From: Pseudoclavibacter sp. AY1F1
Lineage (GTDB): Bacteria; Actinomycetota; Actinomycetes; Actinomycetales; Microbacteriaceae
Assembly (NCBI RefSeq): GCF_002931075.1
Contig: NZ_PSTQ01000009.1
Location: 1-64,000 of the forward strand
DNA: 64,000 bases
Reading direction: 5' to 3'
The position numbers and the translations under genes were made by a program. The notes below the pieces were generated by a model. It searched no databases, had not been told where the DNA came from, and worked only from the letters and a program-made list of their open reading frames with translations. This document shows, one piece after another, positions 26,720-34,639 of the stretch (its first letter is position 1; every line of letters starts with the position of its first letter).

Positions 26720-27510
26720 GCGGCCACCCCAACTTCCCGCACGAAGGCGACCGAAGCCGCGGACTCCGTGGTCGGGGAGTACTCGAGGCCGATGGGACCG
26801 TCGTAGCCGGAAGCGCGCAGCACGGAGAACTTCTCCGCCCAATCAAGCGCGCCGCTGCCGGGCTCGCCGCGGCCGGGCGCATCCGCCAACTGCACGTACT
26901 TGACGATGGTGCCGGCGTTCGCGAGTTCAGTGGCCATGTCCTCGCCCTCGACGGCCGAGTGGTAGATGTCGTAGAGCACGCCAAAGTTCGGAGAATCGAC
27001 GCCGCGCGCAACGTAGACGGCGTCAGAGGTGCGGTCGATGAGCGCACCCGGGTGGTCGACGCGGATGTTGACGGGCTCGAGCACGAGCGTGATGCCGGAG
27101 CCCTCGATCTGCGCGATGGCCTTCTCGTAGATGGCGATCAGTTCGTCGAGTTGCGTCTGACGCTTCGAGCCGCCGAAACCGGTCCCGCTGCCGACGACGA
27201 GTCGCGGGCAACCGAGCTCCTGCGCGATGGCGACCCCCTCGTCGAGACACTGGTAGAAGAAGGAATGGTCTTTTGGCGGCAGCATGAACTGCGTTCGCGG
27301 CTCGGCGAGCTGGGCCGTGAGCTGCGTGCCGGTCTCCTGCAGTGCCGCCTTGAGAGCGGGGATGTCCTTGGGCTTGGCGGGCGCGTCGCGCCCGGTCGGT
27401 CCCCACATCTCGACGGCGTCGAAGCCCGCCGCAGCGGCGGCGCGGACGCGGTCTTGGTAATCGCCTGCCTCGGTGAAGAGGAGCTCGATGTTCGGAGCGA
27501 GCTGGTACAT
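26716..27510 (-). CDS. Hydroxypyruvate isomerase-like TIM barrel
   Basis: A 264-residue TIM barrel starting MYQLAPNIELLFTEAGDY. Metal-site candidates are LVLEPVNIRVDH, YDIYHSAVEG and IGLEYSPT, as in hydroxypyruvate isomerase and related keto-sugar isomerases. The ATG at 27510 has AGAAGGAAAG in front; an alternative ATG/GTG 36 bases upstream lacks this. It is the first gene of the eight-gene leftward run. In this setting it may isomerise or epimerise the keto sugar produced by the operon. Confidence 0.85.
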   Translation of the reverse strand: MYQLAPNIELLFTEAGDYQDRVRAAAAAGFDAVEMWGPTGRDAPAKPKDIPALKAALQETGTQLTAQLAEPRTQFMLPPKDHSFFYQCLDEGVAIAQELGCPRLVVGSGTGFGGSKRQTQLDELIAIYEKAIAQIEGSGITLVLEPVNIRVDHPGALIDRTSDAVYVARGVDSPNFGVLYDIYHSAVEGEDMATELANAGTIVKYVQLADAPGRGEPGSGALDWAEKFSVLRASGYDGPIGLEYSPTTESAASVAFVREVGVAA

Positions 27511-27978
27511 GGTCTTTCCTTCTACGAGGTGAGGAGGTGGCGTCACTCGACACAGCCGAGAGGCAACAGAAATCGAAACGGGCGGCTGCGGTACGCGTCG
27601 AGCGTGACGTCACCTTCGCGGGAACGTCGCACGTTGAACGGCACACGGAGAGCGATGTCATGATTCGAGTCGGACGAGTCAGAGTTCGCAGGTGAGGGAT
27701 CCGGCCGGATGGGGTTCCTCACGACAAGCTTCTTTGCTCGTTTTTCTATTGCCCTCTCAGACTACGCACTTATGCTCGTTTCGTGCATAAACATCCTTGA
27801 TGCACCTCTTCGCCGCCGCAAATGCGTGGCGAAGAGTCCTCCGCACACCAGCGCGAGCGTCCCTCCCATCTCGTGCCGACGGCAATCGCGCGAAGCCCCT
27901 ACGATGAAGCCGATGCCCCCGTTCGGCAGGCCGAGGACGCTAAGCTGACAGCACACCACGACCCGGAAGCACATCGAA
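27511..27978. other. 468-bp divergent intergenic region, C-glycoside-type operon / LysR gene
   Basis: No gene is recognised. A short AT-rich section (about 27730-27800) stands out in an otherwise GC-rich region. It contains a strong palindrome at 27768-27792 and a partial direct repeat of its TGCTCGTTT core at about 27735-27743. The remaining sequence on either side shows no obvious hairpin or reading frame. Confidence 0.7.
27768..27792. promoter_or_regulatory. Strong palindrome, candidate operator of the C-glycoside-type operon
   Basis: TTATGC (27770-27775) and GCATAA (27785-27790) flank a symmetric TCGTTTCGT centre. The outer and inner parts match the ROK-associated sites (ACTTATG, TCGT, CATAA). 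A dyad with nine bases between arms would also suit a LysR protein, and a LysR gene starts 187 bp to the right. The bound regulator is therefore uncertain. Confidence 0.6.
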
Positions 27979-28917
27979 GTGACCTCAGAAACTCCGCTTT
28001 CCAGGCTCGATCTGAACTTGCTCGTCTCGCTCGATGCCCTGCTCACCGAGCGCAGCGTGACGCGAGCCGCAGAGCGCCTGCACCTCAGCCAGCCGGCGCT
28101 CAGCGCATCCCTTGGCAGGCTGCGCACGCATTTCGACGACAAGATTCTCGCGCGAACCGGGAACGCTTACGAGCTCACGCCCCTCGCCGTCCGACTCAGC
28201 GAGCTGACCGCCACCGCCCTCGACTCCGCCAGGCGCGTGTTCGACAGCCAGGCCGAATGGAACCCGACCCAGTCCACGCGCGAGTTCACTGTGCTCGGCT
28301 CCGACTACGGCTTCGCGACGATCGGGGTCGCCGTCTCCAAGCTGGCCGCCGAGACCGCTCCCGGGGTGCGGTTCAGGTTCCGCATGCACAACCCGAGCAT
28401 CGTCGAGGACGCCATCGCGCAGCTCCGCTCGGTCGACGCCATGATGATCCCCCACGGCTTCCTCAGCGACCTCCCCTACAACGACCTCTTCACCGACGAG
28501 TGGCGCATCATCTGCTCCCACGACAATCCGCACGTCGGCGAGCAAATCACGATGGAAAACATCGCCGAGCTGCCGTGGGTGTTCAACTACCTGTCGCGGT
28601 CGGCGTTCACCTCGGCGAGCCGGCAGATCCGCGAGCTCGGCATCGAACCCACCGTGGCCGCCGTCGTCGAAGGATTCCACGTCCTCCCTCACTTCGTCGA
28701 AGGCACCAACCGGCTCGCGCTCATGCAGAAGCGCCTCACCGACGTGCTCATCCCGAAGGAAGGGTTCCGGGTGCTCGAGCCACCCTTCGACGCGACCCCC
28801 ATCTCGGCGGCCCTCTGGTGGCATCCAACCCACAACAGCGACCCAGAGCACGCGTGGATGCGACGGCTCTTCGCGCAGGCCGGCGCCGCGATGCAGGCGG
28901 AGGCCGGCGGGGCGTAG
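27979..28917 (+). CDS. LysR-family transcriptional regulator
   Basis: A 312-residue protein. Its N-terminal helix-turn-helix contains LNLLVSLDALLTERSVTRAA and LSQPALSASLGRLR, and a NodD/LinR-like effector domain follows. GTG is the start, with GGAAG nine bases upstream. LysR proteins of this branch often sense aromatic compounds. It is divergent from the C-glycoside-type operon and converges on the end of the aromatic-acid operon at 29018-35625, so either could be its target. The palindrome at 27768-27792 lies in the right position for control of the former. Confidence 0.9.
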   Translation: MTSETPLSRLDLNLLVSLDALLTERSVTRAAERLHLSQPALSASLGRLRTHFDDKILARTGNAYELTPLAVRLSELTATALDSARRVFDSQAEWNPTQSTREFTVLGSDYGFATIGVAVSKLAAETAPGVRFRFRMHNPSIVEDAIAQLRSVDAMMIPHGFLSDLPYNDLFTDEWRIICSHDNPHVGEQITMENIAELPWVFNYLSRSAFTSASRQIRELGIEPTVAAVVEGFHVLPHFVEGTNRLALMQKRLTDVLIPKEGFRVLEPPFDATPISAALWWHPTHNSDPEHAWMRRLFAQAGAAMQAEAGGA

Positions 28918-29017
28918 ATCATCGCGCCGAGTCGCCCCAAAAGGTCGCCACACGCGCCCCATGACGACCCTCTGCGACCACTCGCGCGCGGGTGCCGACA
29001 GGAGCGCGGGTCCCGAG

Positions 29018-30247
29018 TCAGCGGGTGAGGATGAGGGCGTCGCCCTGGCCGCCTCCGCCGCAGAGGGCGACGGCCGCGGTTCCGGCGCCTCGGCGGACGA
29101 GTTCGTGCACGGCGTGCACCACGACTCGAGCCCCGGATGCTCCGATCGGGTGGCCGAGGGCGATCGCGCCGCCCTGCGGGTTGACCACCTCGTCGGAGAC
29201 GCCGAGCTCAGCCTGCGACTGCACGACGACGGCGGCGAAGGCCTCGTTGATCTCGATGTGGTCGAGCGAGGACGCGTCGATGCCCTGCCTCTCGCAGGCC
29301 CTCGCAATCGCTCGGGACGGCTGCGACTGCAGCGACGCGTCTGGCCCGGCCACCTGTCCGGCTGCGCCGACGACCGCGAGCACGTCGTAGCCGTGCGCGT
29401 CGGCGAAGGCGCGAGTCGTGAGGACAATCGCGGACGCACCGTCGGAGATCGGCGAGGCGTTGCCGGCCGTGATCGTCCCGTCCGTAGCGAAGGCGGCGCG
29501 CAACCCGGCAAGCGATTCGGCGGTTGTGGAGGGTCGGATGCCCTCGTCGCGGGTCACGCGAACCGGGTCGCCCCGACGCGCGGGCACGTCGACGGCGACG
29601 ATCTCGGCGTCGAAAAGCCCAGCATCCACGGCCGCGGCGGCCCGCTGATGCGAACGCGCGGCGACCGCATCCTGTGCCCCTCGTGTGATGCCGAGGCTCG
29701 TGTTGTGCTGCTCGGTGAGCAGGCCCATGCTCTGGCCGGAGGCCGCATCCGTCAGCCCATCGTGGGCCATGTGATCGAGCGCCTCGACCGAGCCGTACGC
29801 CCAGCCTTTGCGGGATCCGGCGAGGAGGTGCGGTGCCTGGCTCATCGATTCCATGCCGGCAGCGACCACAAGCCGCGCGTCGCCCGTCTTGAGCAAGCGG
29901 GCGGCGTCGATGACGGCGGTCAGCCCCGAGAGGCAGACCTTGTTGATGGAGGCGACATGCGCGGAAGCGGGGATGCCCGCGGCGAGCGCAGCCTGGCGTC
30001 CGGCGTTCTGCCCCACCCCGGCGGAGAGCACGTGGCCCACGAGGACGGCGTCAACCAGCGACGCGTCGATACTGCCCTGCGCGAGCGCGCCGCTGATCGA
30101 GGCGGCGCCGAGCTGCGGGGCGGTCAGCGTCGAGAGCTGCCCGTTGAGCTTGCCCTGCGGGGTCCGCGCGGCGGCGACGATGACGACGTCGTTGGGGTGT
30201 GGGACCGTGTTCTGGGTGATGTTGCTCGTGCTGCTCGTGCCGCTCAT
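29018..30247 (-). CDS. Acetyl-CoA acetyltransferase (thiolase)
   Basis: A 409-residue thiolase. The nucleophile is C105 in NKVCLSGLT, and NEAFAAVVV, GHPIGASGARV and ALCGGGGQGD supply the rest of the active site. The family removes acetyl-CoA from 3-oxoacyl-CoA. It is the last gene of the leftward aromatic operon, and its ATG overlaps the FAH-family stop by four bases. Its presence implies that the pathway ends in a CoA-bound beta-keto acid, although no CoA ligase or CoA-transferase is seen in this operon. The open frame upstream of 30247 is ignored because it runs through the previous gene. Confidence 0.92.
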   Translation of the reverse strand: MSGTSSTSNITQNTVPHPNDVVIVAAARTPQGKLNGQLSTLTAPQLGAASISGALAQGSIDASLVDAVLVGHVLSAGVGQNAGRQAALAAGIPASAHVASINKVCLSGLTAVIDAARLLKTGDARLVVAAGMESMSQAPHLLAGSRKGWAYGSVEALDHMAHDGLTDAASGQSMGLLTEQHNTSLGITRGAQDAVAARSHQRAAAAVDAGLFDAEIVAVDVPARRGDPVRVTRDEGIRPSTTAESLAGLRAAFATDGTITAGNASPISDGASAIVLTTRAFADAHGYDVLAVVGAAGQVAGPDASLQSQPSRAIARACERQGIDASSLDHIEINEAFAAVVVQSQAELGVSDEVVNPQGGAIALGHPIGASGARVVVHAVHELVRRGAGTAAVALCGGGGQGDALILTR

Positions 30248-31266
30248 GCGCTGACGCGTCCTCTCGTTCGGTCCCGCGATGCCGTGCGGGCGCGGGGAAC
30301 GGGCACGGCTTCGACGGCCGCGCCGATGACGTTGCTGATGTCGCCGATGCGCTCGACGCGCAGCTCCACGACGTCGCCCTCCGCGAGCGGTGGCGGCGTG
30401 AGCGAGCCCGTGCGGCCCCACAGCTCAGCGAGGCAACCGCCGTTACCGGCGGTGCCCGAACCGAGCACATCGCCGGGCACGACCCGCGAGTTCCGCGACG
30501 CGTAAACAAGCAACTGAGGGAACGACCAGCCCATGTTCGAGAGCAGGTCGCTGCCGATCAGCTCACCGTTGACGAGCACCTGCAGCTCGAGTTCGAGGAA
30601 GCCGTCGGCGTCGTGCGCGTCGGAGAGCTCGTCGGCCGTGACGATCCACGGGCCCAGGGTCGCGGCGAAGTCCTTGCCCTTGCACGGGCCGAGGCGCACC
30701 TTCATCTCGCGCGACTGTATGTCACGCGCCGACCAGTCGTTGAAGACGCTGTAGCCGAAGACATGCGCGGCCGCGCCGGTCTCGTCGAGGTTCGCGCCGT
30801 CGCTGCCATCCACGCCGCCGACGATCACGGCGACCTCGAGCTCGAAGTCGAGCCGCTCCGTCACGGGCGGGCGGATGCTCGCCCCGCTGCCGACAAGCGA
30901 GTGCGGGTTCGTGAAATAGAACGTGGGCGCGTCGTACCACTCGGCGACGACACCGGAGTCGCCGTCGATGGACTTCACGACGCCCTCGACGTGCTCCTCG
31001 AACGCCACGAAGTCGCGCACGCTCGGCGCCTCGATGGGCGCAAGCAGCTCGACGTCGGCGAGTGAGGGGGCGAGGCCCAGCGAGCCGTCCGCCCAGGCAC
31101 CCTCGACGAGTGAGGCCGCGAGCGCGTTGGCGCGCTCGAGGCCGAGCCTCGTCGCGCCGAGCACGGTCAACCCGTCGGCGAACGCGAGTAGTCGGTCGCC
31201 ACCCTCGTGCGCGACGACAACCCCGTCTTGGGTGCTGCCGTCGTGCATCCACCTGGCGTACCTCAA
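30244..31266 (-). CDS. Fumarylacetoacetate hydrolase (FAH) family protein
   Basis: A 340-residue protein of the FAH fold. Likely metal ligands are in DFELEVAVIVGG and FGYSVFNDWSARDIQ, and LGSGTAGNGG is the usual late loop. FAH members hydrolyse C-C bonds of acylpyruvates, decarboxylate or hydrate oxo acids. FNDWSARDIQ plus KGKDFAATLGPW places it close to fumarylacetoacetase-type proteins rather than to the second FAH member in this operon at 34636-35625, which has a shorter form. It overlaps both neighbours by four bases. The precise substrate is unknown. Confidence 0.88.
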   Translation of the reverse strand: MRYARWMHDGSTQDGVVVAHEGGDRLLAFADGLTVLGATRLGLERANALAASLVEGAWADGSLGLAPSLADVELLAPIEAPSVRDFVAFEEHVEGVVKSIDGDSGVVAEWYDAPTFYFTNPHSLVGSGASIRPPVTERLDFELEVAVIVGGVDGSDGANLDETGAAAHVFGYSVFNDWSARDIQSREMKVRLGPCKGKDFAATLGPWIVTADELSDAHDADGFLELELQVLVNGELIGSDLLSNMGWSFPQLLVYASRNSRVVPGDVLGSGTAGNGGCLAELWGRTGSLTPPPLAEGDVVELRVERIGDISNVIGAAVEAVPVPRARTASRDRTRGRVSA

Positions 31267-32348
31267 CGGTTCGCCTCCACGGTGTTCCAGACGCGGGGCA
31301 GTCGCGCGGCGTTGCCGAACAGGATCTGCGCTTCCTCGTCGGCGCCGAGCTCCGCGTCGTACACGCGCTCGACGGGGTTCTCGACGCCCATGTCGAAGGG
31401 GTAGTCGGAGCCGAGGAGCACCCGGTCGGCGCCGACGGCGGTGACGAGGTTCCGCAGCGCGGTCGGCGTGTGCACGAGCGAGTCGAAGCTCAGCTGCCGT
31501 AGGTACGTGGACGGCGCGCGCAGGCAGGTGCGGGCCTCCGGGCGTACCTCCCAGGCGTGGTCGGAGCGACCGATGAACGTCGGCAGGTAGCCGCCGCCGT
31601 GCGCCGCGATGAGCACGAGGTTCGGGAAGCGGTCGAGCACGCCGCCGAAGATGAGGTGCGAGATGGCGGCCGCGTTCTCGGCGGGCTGGCCAACCGTGTT
31701 GGAGAGGTAGAAGCGGTCGAGGCGCTCGTCGAGGCTGCAGCCGAAGGGGTGCAGGAACACGATGGCCTCGAGCTCCTCGGCACGCCGCCAGAAGTCGTCG
31801 AGCCGCACGTCGCTGAGCTCGACATCGCCAGCAAACGACGACAGCTCGACGCCGGCGAGGCCGTTGGCGAGCACGGCGTCATCGAGCAGCTCGACGAGGC
31901 GGTGCGGATGCTGCAGCGGCACGAGCCCGAGCCCGCGCAGCCGTCCGGGCGCACCGGCCACGTGATCGGCGATGGCCGCGTTCGCTTCCTTCGCCGCCCA
32001 CACGGCAAGCTCCTCGCCCGCCCACGGGTAGTAGTGGCTCGGGGAGGGCGACACGAGCTGCACATCCACCCCCTGCGCGTCCATCACCGCGAGGCGCTCG
32101 TCGAGCGAGATGAGCTTCGGGAAGCGCGATTTGATCATGGCACCGGATGCAGCCAGGCTCTCAGGCCCGTTGCGCTTGGCCTCGAGCTCACCGGCGGCAG
32201 CGAAACCCTCGGGGTCGCGGCCCTGCACGGCGCCCTGCAGCGCGGGGAGGAGGAGGTGCGCGTGGACATCGACGATCTGGCCGGTGGCGCCATCAGCTCC
32301 CGCGGCAGCCACGCCGGTCCCACCGGTCACGTCGTTGACGCCGCTCAT
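31263..32348 (-). CDS. Amidohydrolase-2 family protein, ACMSD/decarboxylase-like
   Basis: A 361-residue metal-dependent TIM-barrel enzyme. The metal site is formed by VDVHAHLLLP (HxH), FLHPFG, ALIAAHGGGYLP-type histidine and LLGSDYPFDMG (aspartate). The family includes aminocarboxymuconate-semialdehyde and gamma-resorcylate decarboxylases as well as lactone or amide hydrolases. In an aromatic operon a non-oxidative decarboxylase is the most likely role. Its ATG at 32348 overlaps the monooxygenase stop. A Gly/Ala-rich N-terminal tail of about 20 residues precedes the conserved start. Confidence 0.87.
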   Translation of the reverse strand: MSGVNDVTGGTGVAAAGADGATGQIVDVHAHLLLPALQGAVQGRDPEGFAAAGELEAKRNGPESLAASGAMIKSRFPKLISLDERLAVMDAQGVDVQLVSPSPSHYYPWAGEELAVWAAKEANAAIADHVAGAPGRLRGLGLVPLQHPHRLVELLDDAVLANGLAGVELSSFAGDVELSDVRLDDFWRRAEELEAIVFLHPFGCSLDERLDRFYLSNTVGQPAENAAAISHLIFGGVLDRFPNLVLIAAHGGGYLPTFIGRSDHAWEVRPEARTCLRAPSTYLRQLSFDSLVHTPTALRNLVTAVGADRVLLGSDYPFDMGVENPVERVYDAELGADEEAQILFGNAARLPRVWNTVEANR

Positions 32349-33478
32349 GCGGGCACCGCCACGAGCTGTGCGACGCCACCCATGAGAGCGGGCACGTTGC
32401 CGTCGCGCTTGCCCTCGAGCTGCCACTGGCCGAGCGTCGTGGACGCCTCGACGACGTGCGCCGCGCGGGGGATGCGGCGCGCGTGGAAGTCGTCCCAGAA
32501 CTGCTGGTCGAGCTGGTCGCTCTCGAGCAGCATCGTGGCGAGGACGAGGCCGTCCTCGGAAGCCTGGGCGGCGCCCTGCGCGATGGTGGGAGGGCAGCTG
32601 TGGGCGGCGTCGCCGATGATGACCACCCGGCCGCGGTTCCACGCGTCCGGCACGACGTGAGACGTGAAGAGCGTGTAGTGCACGCGGGCCGACTCGGTGA
32701 GCGAGTCGCGGATCTCCTGCCACGGCCCGCCGTAGCTGCCGGCGAGGTCGCGCATGATCTCGACGCTCTCGGCCGGCGTGAGGCCGGTGCGGTCCTGCGC
32801 CTTCTCGACGAGGTACGCGTAGATGCTGTTCTCGCCCGTCGGGCAGTAGCCGGCGATGAAGCAGCGGCCGCCGTAGTAGAGGTCGGTGTGGGTGACCTCG
32901 GCGGGGCGCTCCACGAAGGCGCGCCAGATGCCCATGCCAGTGCGCTCGGGCTTGGTCTCGATGCCGATGAGGGAGCGGGTCGGCGAGTTGAGTCCGTCGG
33001 CGCCGATGACGAGGTCGACGCGCGAGGTGTCGCCCGCATCCGTCGTCAGGGTCACGCCGTCGGCGGCCTGCTCGAGGCCAGTCACGGTCGTGCCGTAGTG
33101 GATGCGCGCGCCAACTTCGAGGGCACGCTCGGCCAGGATCTTGGCGAGGTCTGGGCGGTACATGCCTGCCGTCGCCGGGTAGTCGGGGCCGCCCGTGCGG
33201 GTCTCGGTGAGGCTCGCGATGACGGTGCCCGCCGGGTCGGGGGCGCGCATGCTGACCTCGTCGAACGAGTACGACTGCTCTTGGATGCGCTCCCAGATGC
33301 CGACCTGGTCGAAGACGCGCAGCGCGTTGCCCTGCAGGGTGATGCCGGAGCCGAGGGCCGTGACCTCGGACTTCGCCTCGTAGACGTCGACCTCGACGCC
33401 GCCGTCGGCGAGGACGATCGCCGAGACCATGCCCGCGACTCCGCCTCCGACGATGGCGACCTTGGAAACTGCACTCAT
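32345..33478 (-). CDS. FAD-dependent aromatic monooxygenase
   Basis: A 377-residue flavoprotein hydroxylase of the salicylate/3-hydroxybenzoate 6-hydroxylase type. It has IVGGGVAGM (FAD ADP motif), VIGADGLNS (DG motif) and IGDAAHSCPPTIAQGAAQA (GD motif with the substrate-side proline loop). It would hydroxylate an aromatic or heteroaromatic acid with NAD(P)H and oxygen. AGGA precedes the ATG. The preceding cyclase gene ends 102 bp upstream, the largest gap in this operon. No ring-cleavage dioxygenase is present in the operon, so ring opening must come from another gene or by hydrolysis. Confidence 0.9.
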   Translation of the reverse strand: MSAVSKVAIVGGGVAGMVSAIVLADGGVEVDVYEAKSEVTALGSGITLQGNALRVFDQVGIWERIQEQSYSFDEVSMRAPDPAGTVIASLTETRTGGPDYPATAGMYRPDLAKILAERALEVGARIHYGTTVTGLEQAADGVTLTTDAGDTSRVDLVIGADGLNSPTRSLIGIETKPERTGMGIWRAFVERPAEVTHTDLYYGGRCFIAGYCPTGENSIYAYLVEKAQDRTGLTPAESVEIMRDLAGSYGGPWQEIRDSLTESARVHYTLFTSHVVPDAWNRGRVVIIGDAAHSCPPTIAQGAAQASEDGLVLATMLLESDQLDQQFWDDFHARRIPRAAHVVEASTTLGQWQLEGKRDGNVPALMGGVAQLVAVPA

Positions 33479-33580
33479 GATGGTCCTGCTTTCTGCGTCT
33501 GCGTTGACGATGAGGGTGTCTGTGTCAGCAGCGGCTGGGCCGCCGTGGGCTGCTGTGCGGGGGATGAGATGCGGGGCTGC

Positions 33581-34639
33581 TCAGCGGATGGCGATGGGGT
33601 TGACGGGAGACCCGACGGCGCCGGTGATGGGCAGCGGCGGTGCGACGAGGAGGAAGTCATAGACGCCGTCGTCGGCGCTCGCCGCGGCGAGCTCCTCGAG
33701 GTCCCACATCTCGCCGATGGTGAGGCCCATGTTGGGGATGACCACCTGGTGGAGCGGCTGGAAGGCGTCGTCGAACTCGTTGGGCCGCACCTCGAAGCCC
33801 CACGTGTCGGTGGCGATCGCGGCGATCTCGCTGCGGTGCAGCCAGCCGGCCGTCGTGAACGAGAGCCCGGCGCTCGGACCGCCCGCATAGCCGTTCCACC
33901 CGTCGCGCTGGGCGCGGGCATAGCGGCCGGTGCGCACGAGCACGATGTCGCCTCGGCCCACGGCCGAGGTCGCGCCCTGCGCGTGGATGCACGACTCGAG
34001 GTCGGCGGTCGTGATCGCGTAACCGTCCTCGAGTTCGCCGTTGTCGCGCAGGTGTCTCCCGAGGTCCAGCAGCACGCCACGGCTCACGATCTCGGCCGCC
34101 GTGTGCTCGATGCCGGTGACGAGGTCACCGTCGCTCGTCACGACCTCACCGGAGCGGCGGCCGTTCCACGCGTAGCCGTGGTCGAAGATGTGGCCGAGGC
34201 CGTCCCACTGGGTAGAGCACTGCAGCGGCATGGCGATGACGTCGTCGGCCCCGCCGAGGCCGTGCGGGAACCCCTGGTTCGCGAGCTGCGCATCCGTGCC
34301 CGTGTCGAGCATCGTGTGCACGGGGTTCGTGCGGCGCCGCCACCCCATCTGGGGGCCGTTCATATCGAAGGGCTGCGAGAGCGAAAAGCTGCGGCCTGTG
34401 CGCACCAGCTGGGCGGCGGCGGCGCGCTTGGTGTCGTCGATGAAGTTGAGGGTCCCGATGCGGTCGTCGTCGCCCCAGCGGCCCCAGTTGCGGAAGGCCT
34501 GCGCGGCGCGGGCGACCTCGGTGGTGGGGTCGGTGCGGTCGAGCTCGGCCGGGTTCTCGGTGGGGGTGCCCATGGTTTCGGGCGTGCCTGCGGCTGCGGG
34601 GGCTCCCGCGGCACCTGTGGCGTTAGTGACGGACGTCAC
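33581..34639 (-). CDS. Cyclase-family (kynurenine formamidase-like) hydrolase
   Basis: A 352-residue protein of the 'cyclase' family (kynurenine formamidase fold). STQWDGLGHIFDHG is the metal-binding region, a variant of the usual HxGTHxDxPxH, with Q-W-D in place of T-H-x-D. The N-terminal 40 or so residues are a Thr/Ala/Pro-rich low-complexity tail. GTG is the start, overlapping the FAH stop by four bases. Family members hydrolyse amides, esters or lactones formed in aromatic or cyclic compound breakdown. A ring-opening or lactone-hydrolysing step is plausible here. Confidence 0.85.
   Translation of the reverse strand: MTSVTNATGAAGAPAAAGTPETMGTPTENPAELDRTDPTTEVARAAQAFRNWGRWGDDDRIGTLNFIDDTKRAAAAQLVRTGRSFSLSQPFDMNGPQMGWRRRTNPVHTMLDTGTDAQLANQGFPHGLGGADDVIAMPLQCSTQWDGLGHIFDHGYAWNGRRSGEVVTSDGDLVTGIEHTAAEIVSRGVLLDLGRHLRDNGELEDGYAITTADLESCIHAQGATSAVGRGDIVLVRTGRYARAQRDGWNGYAGGPSAGLSFTTAGWLHRSEIAAIATDTWGFEVRPNEFDDAFQPLHQVVIPNMGLTIGEMWDLEELAAASADDGVYDFLLVAPPLPITGAVGSPVNPIAIR

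Noticed and set aside
27709-27948. Small rightward frame of 79 codons in the gap before the LysR gene
   Set aside because: No ribosome binding site and no protein-like character; it overlaps the palindrome.
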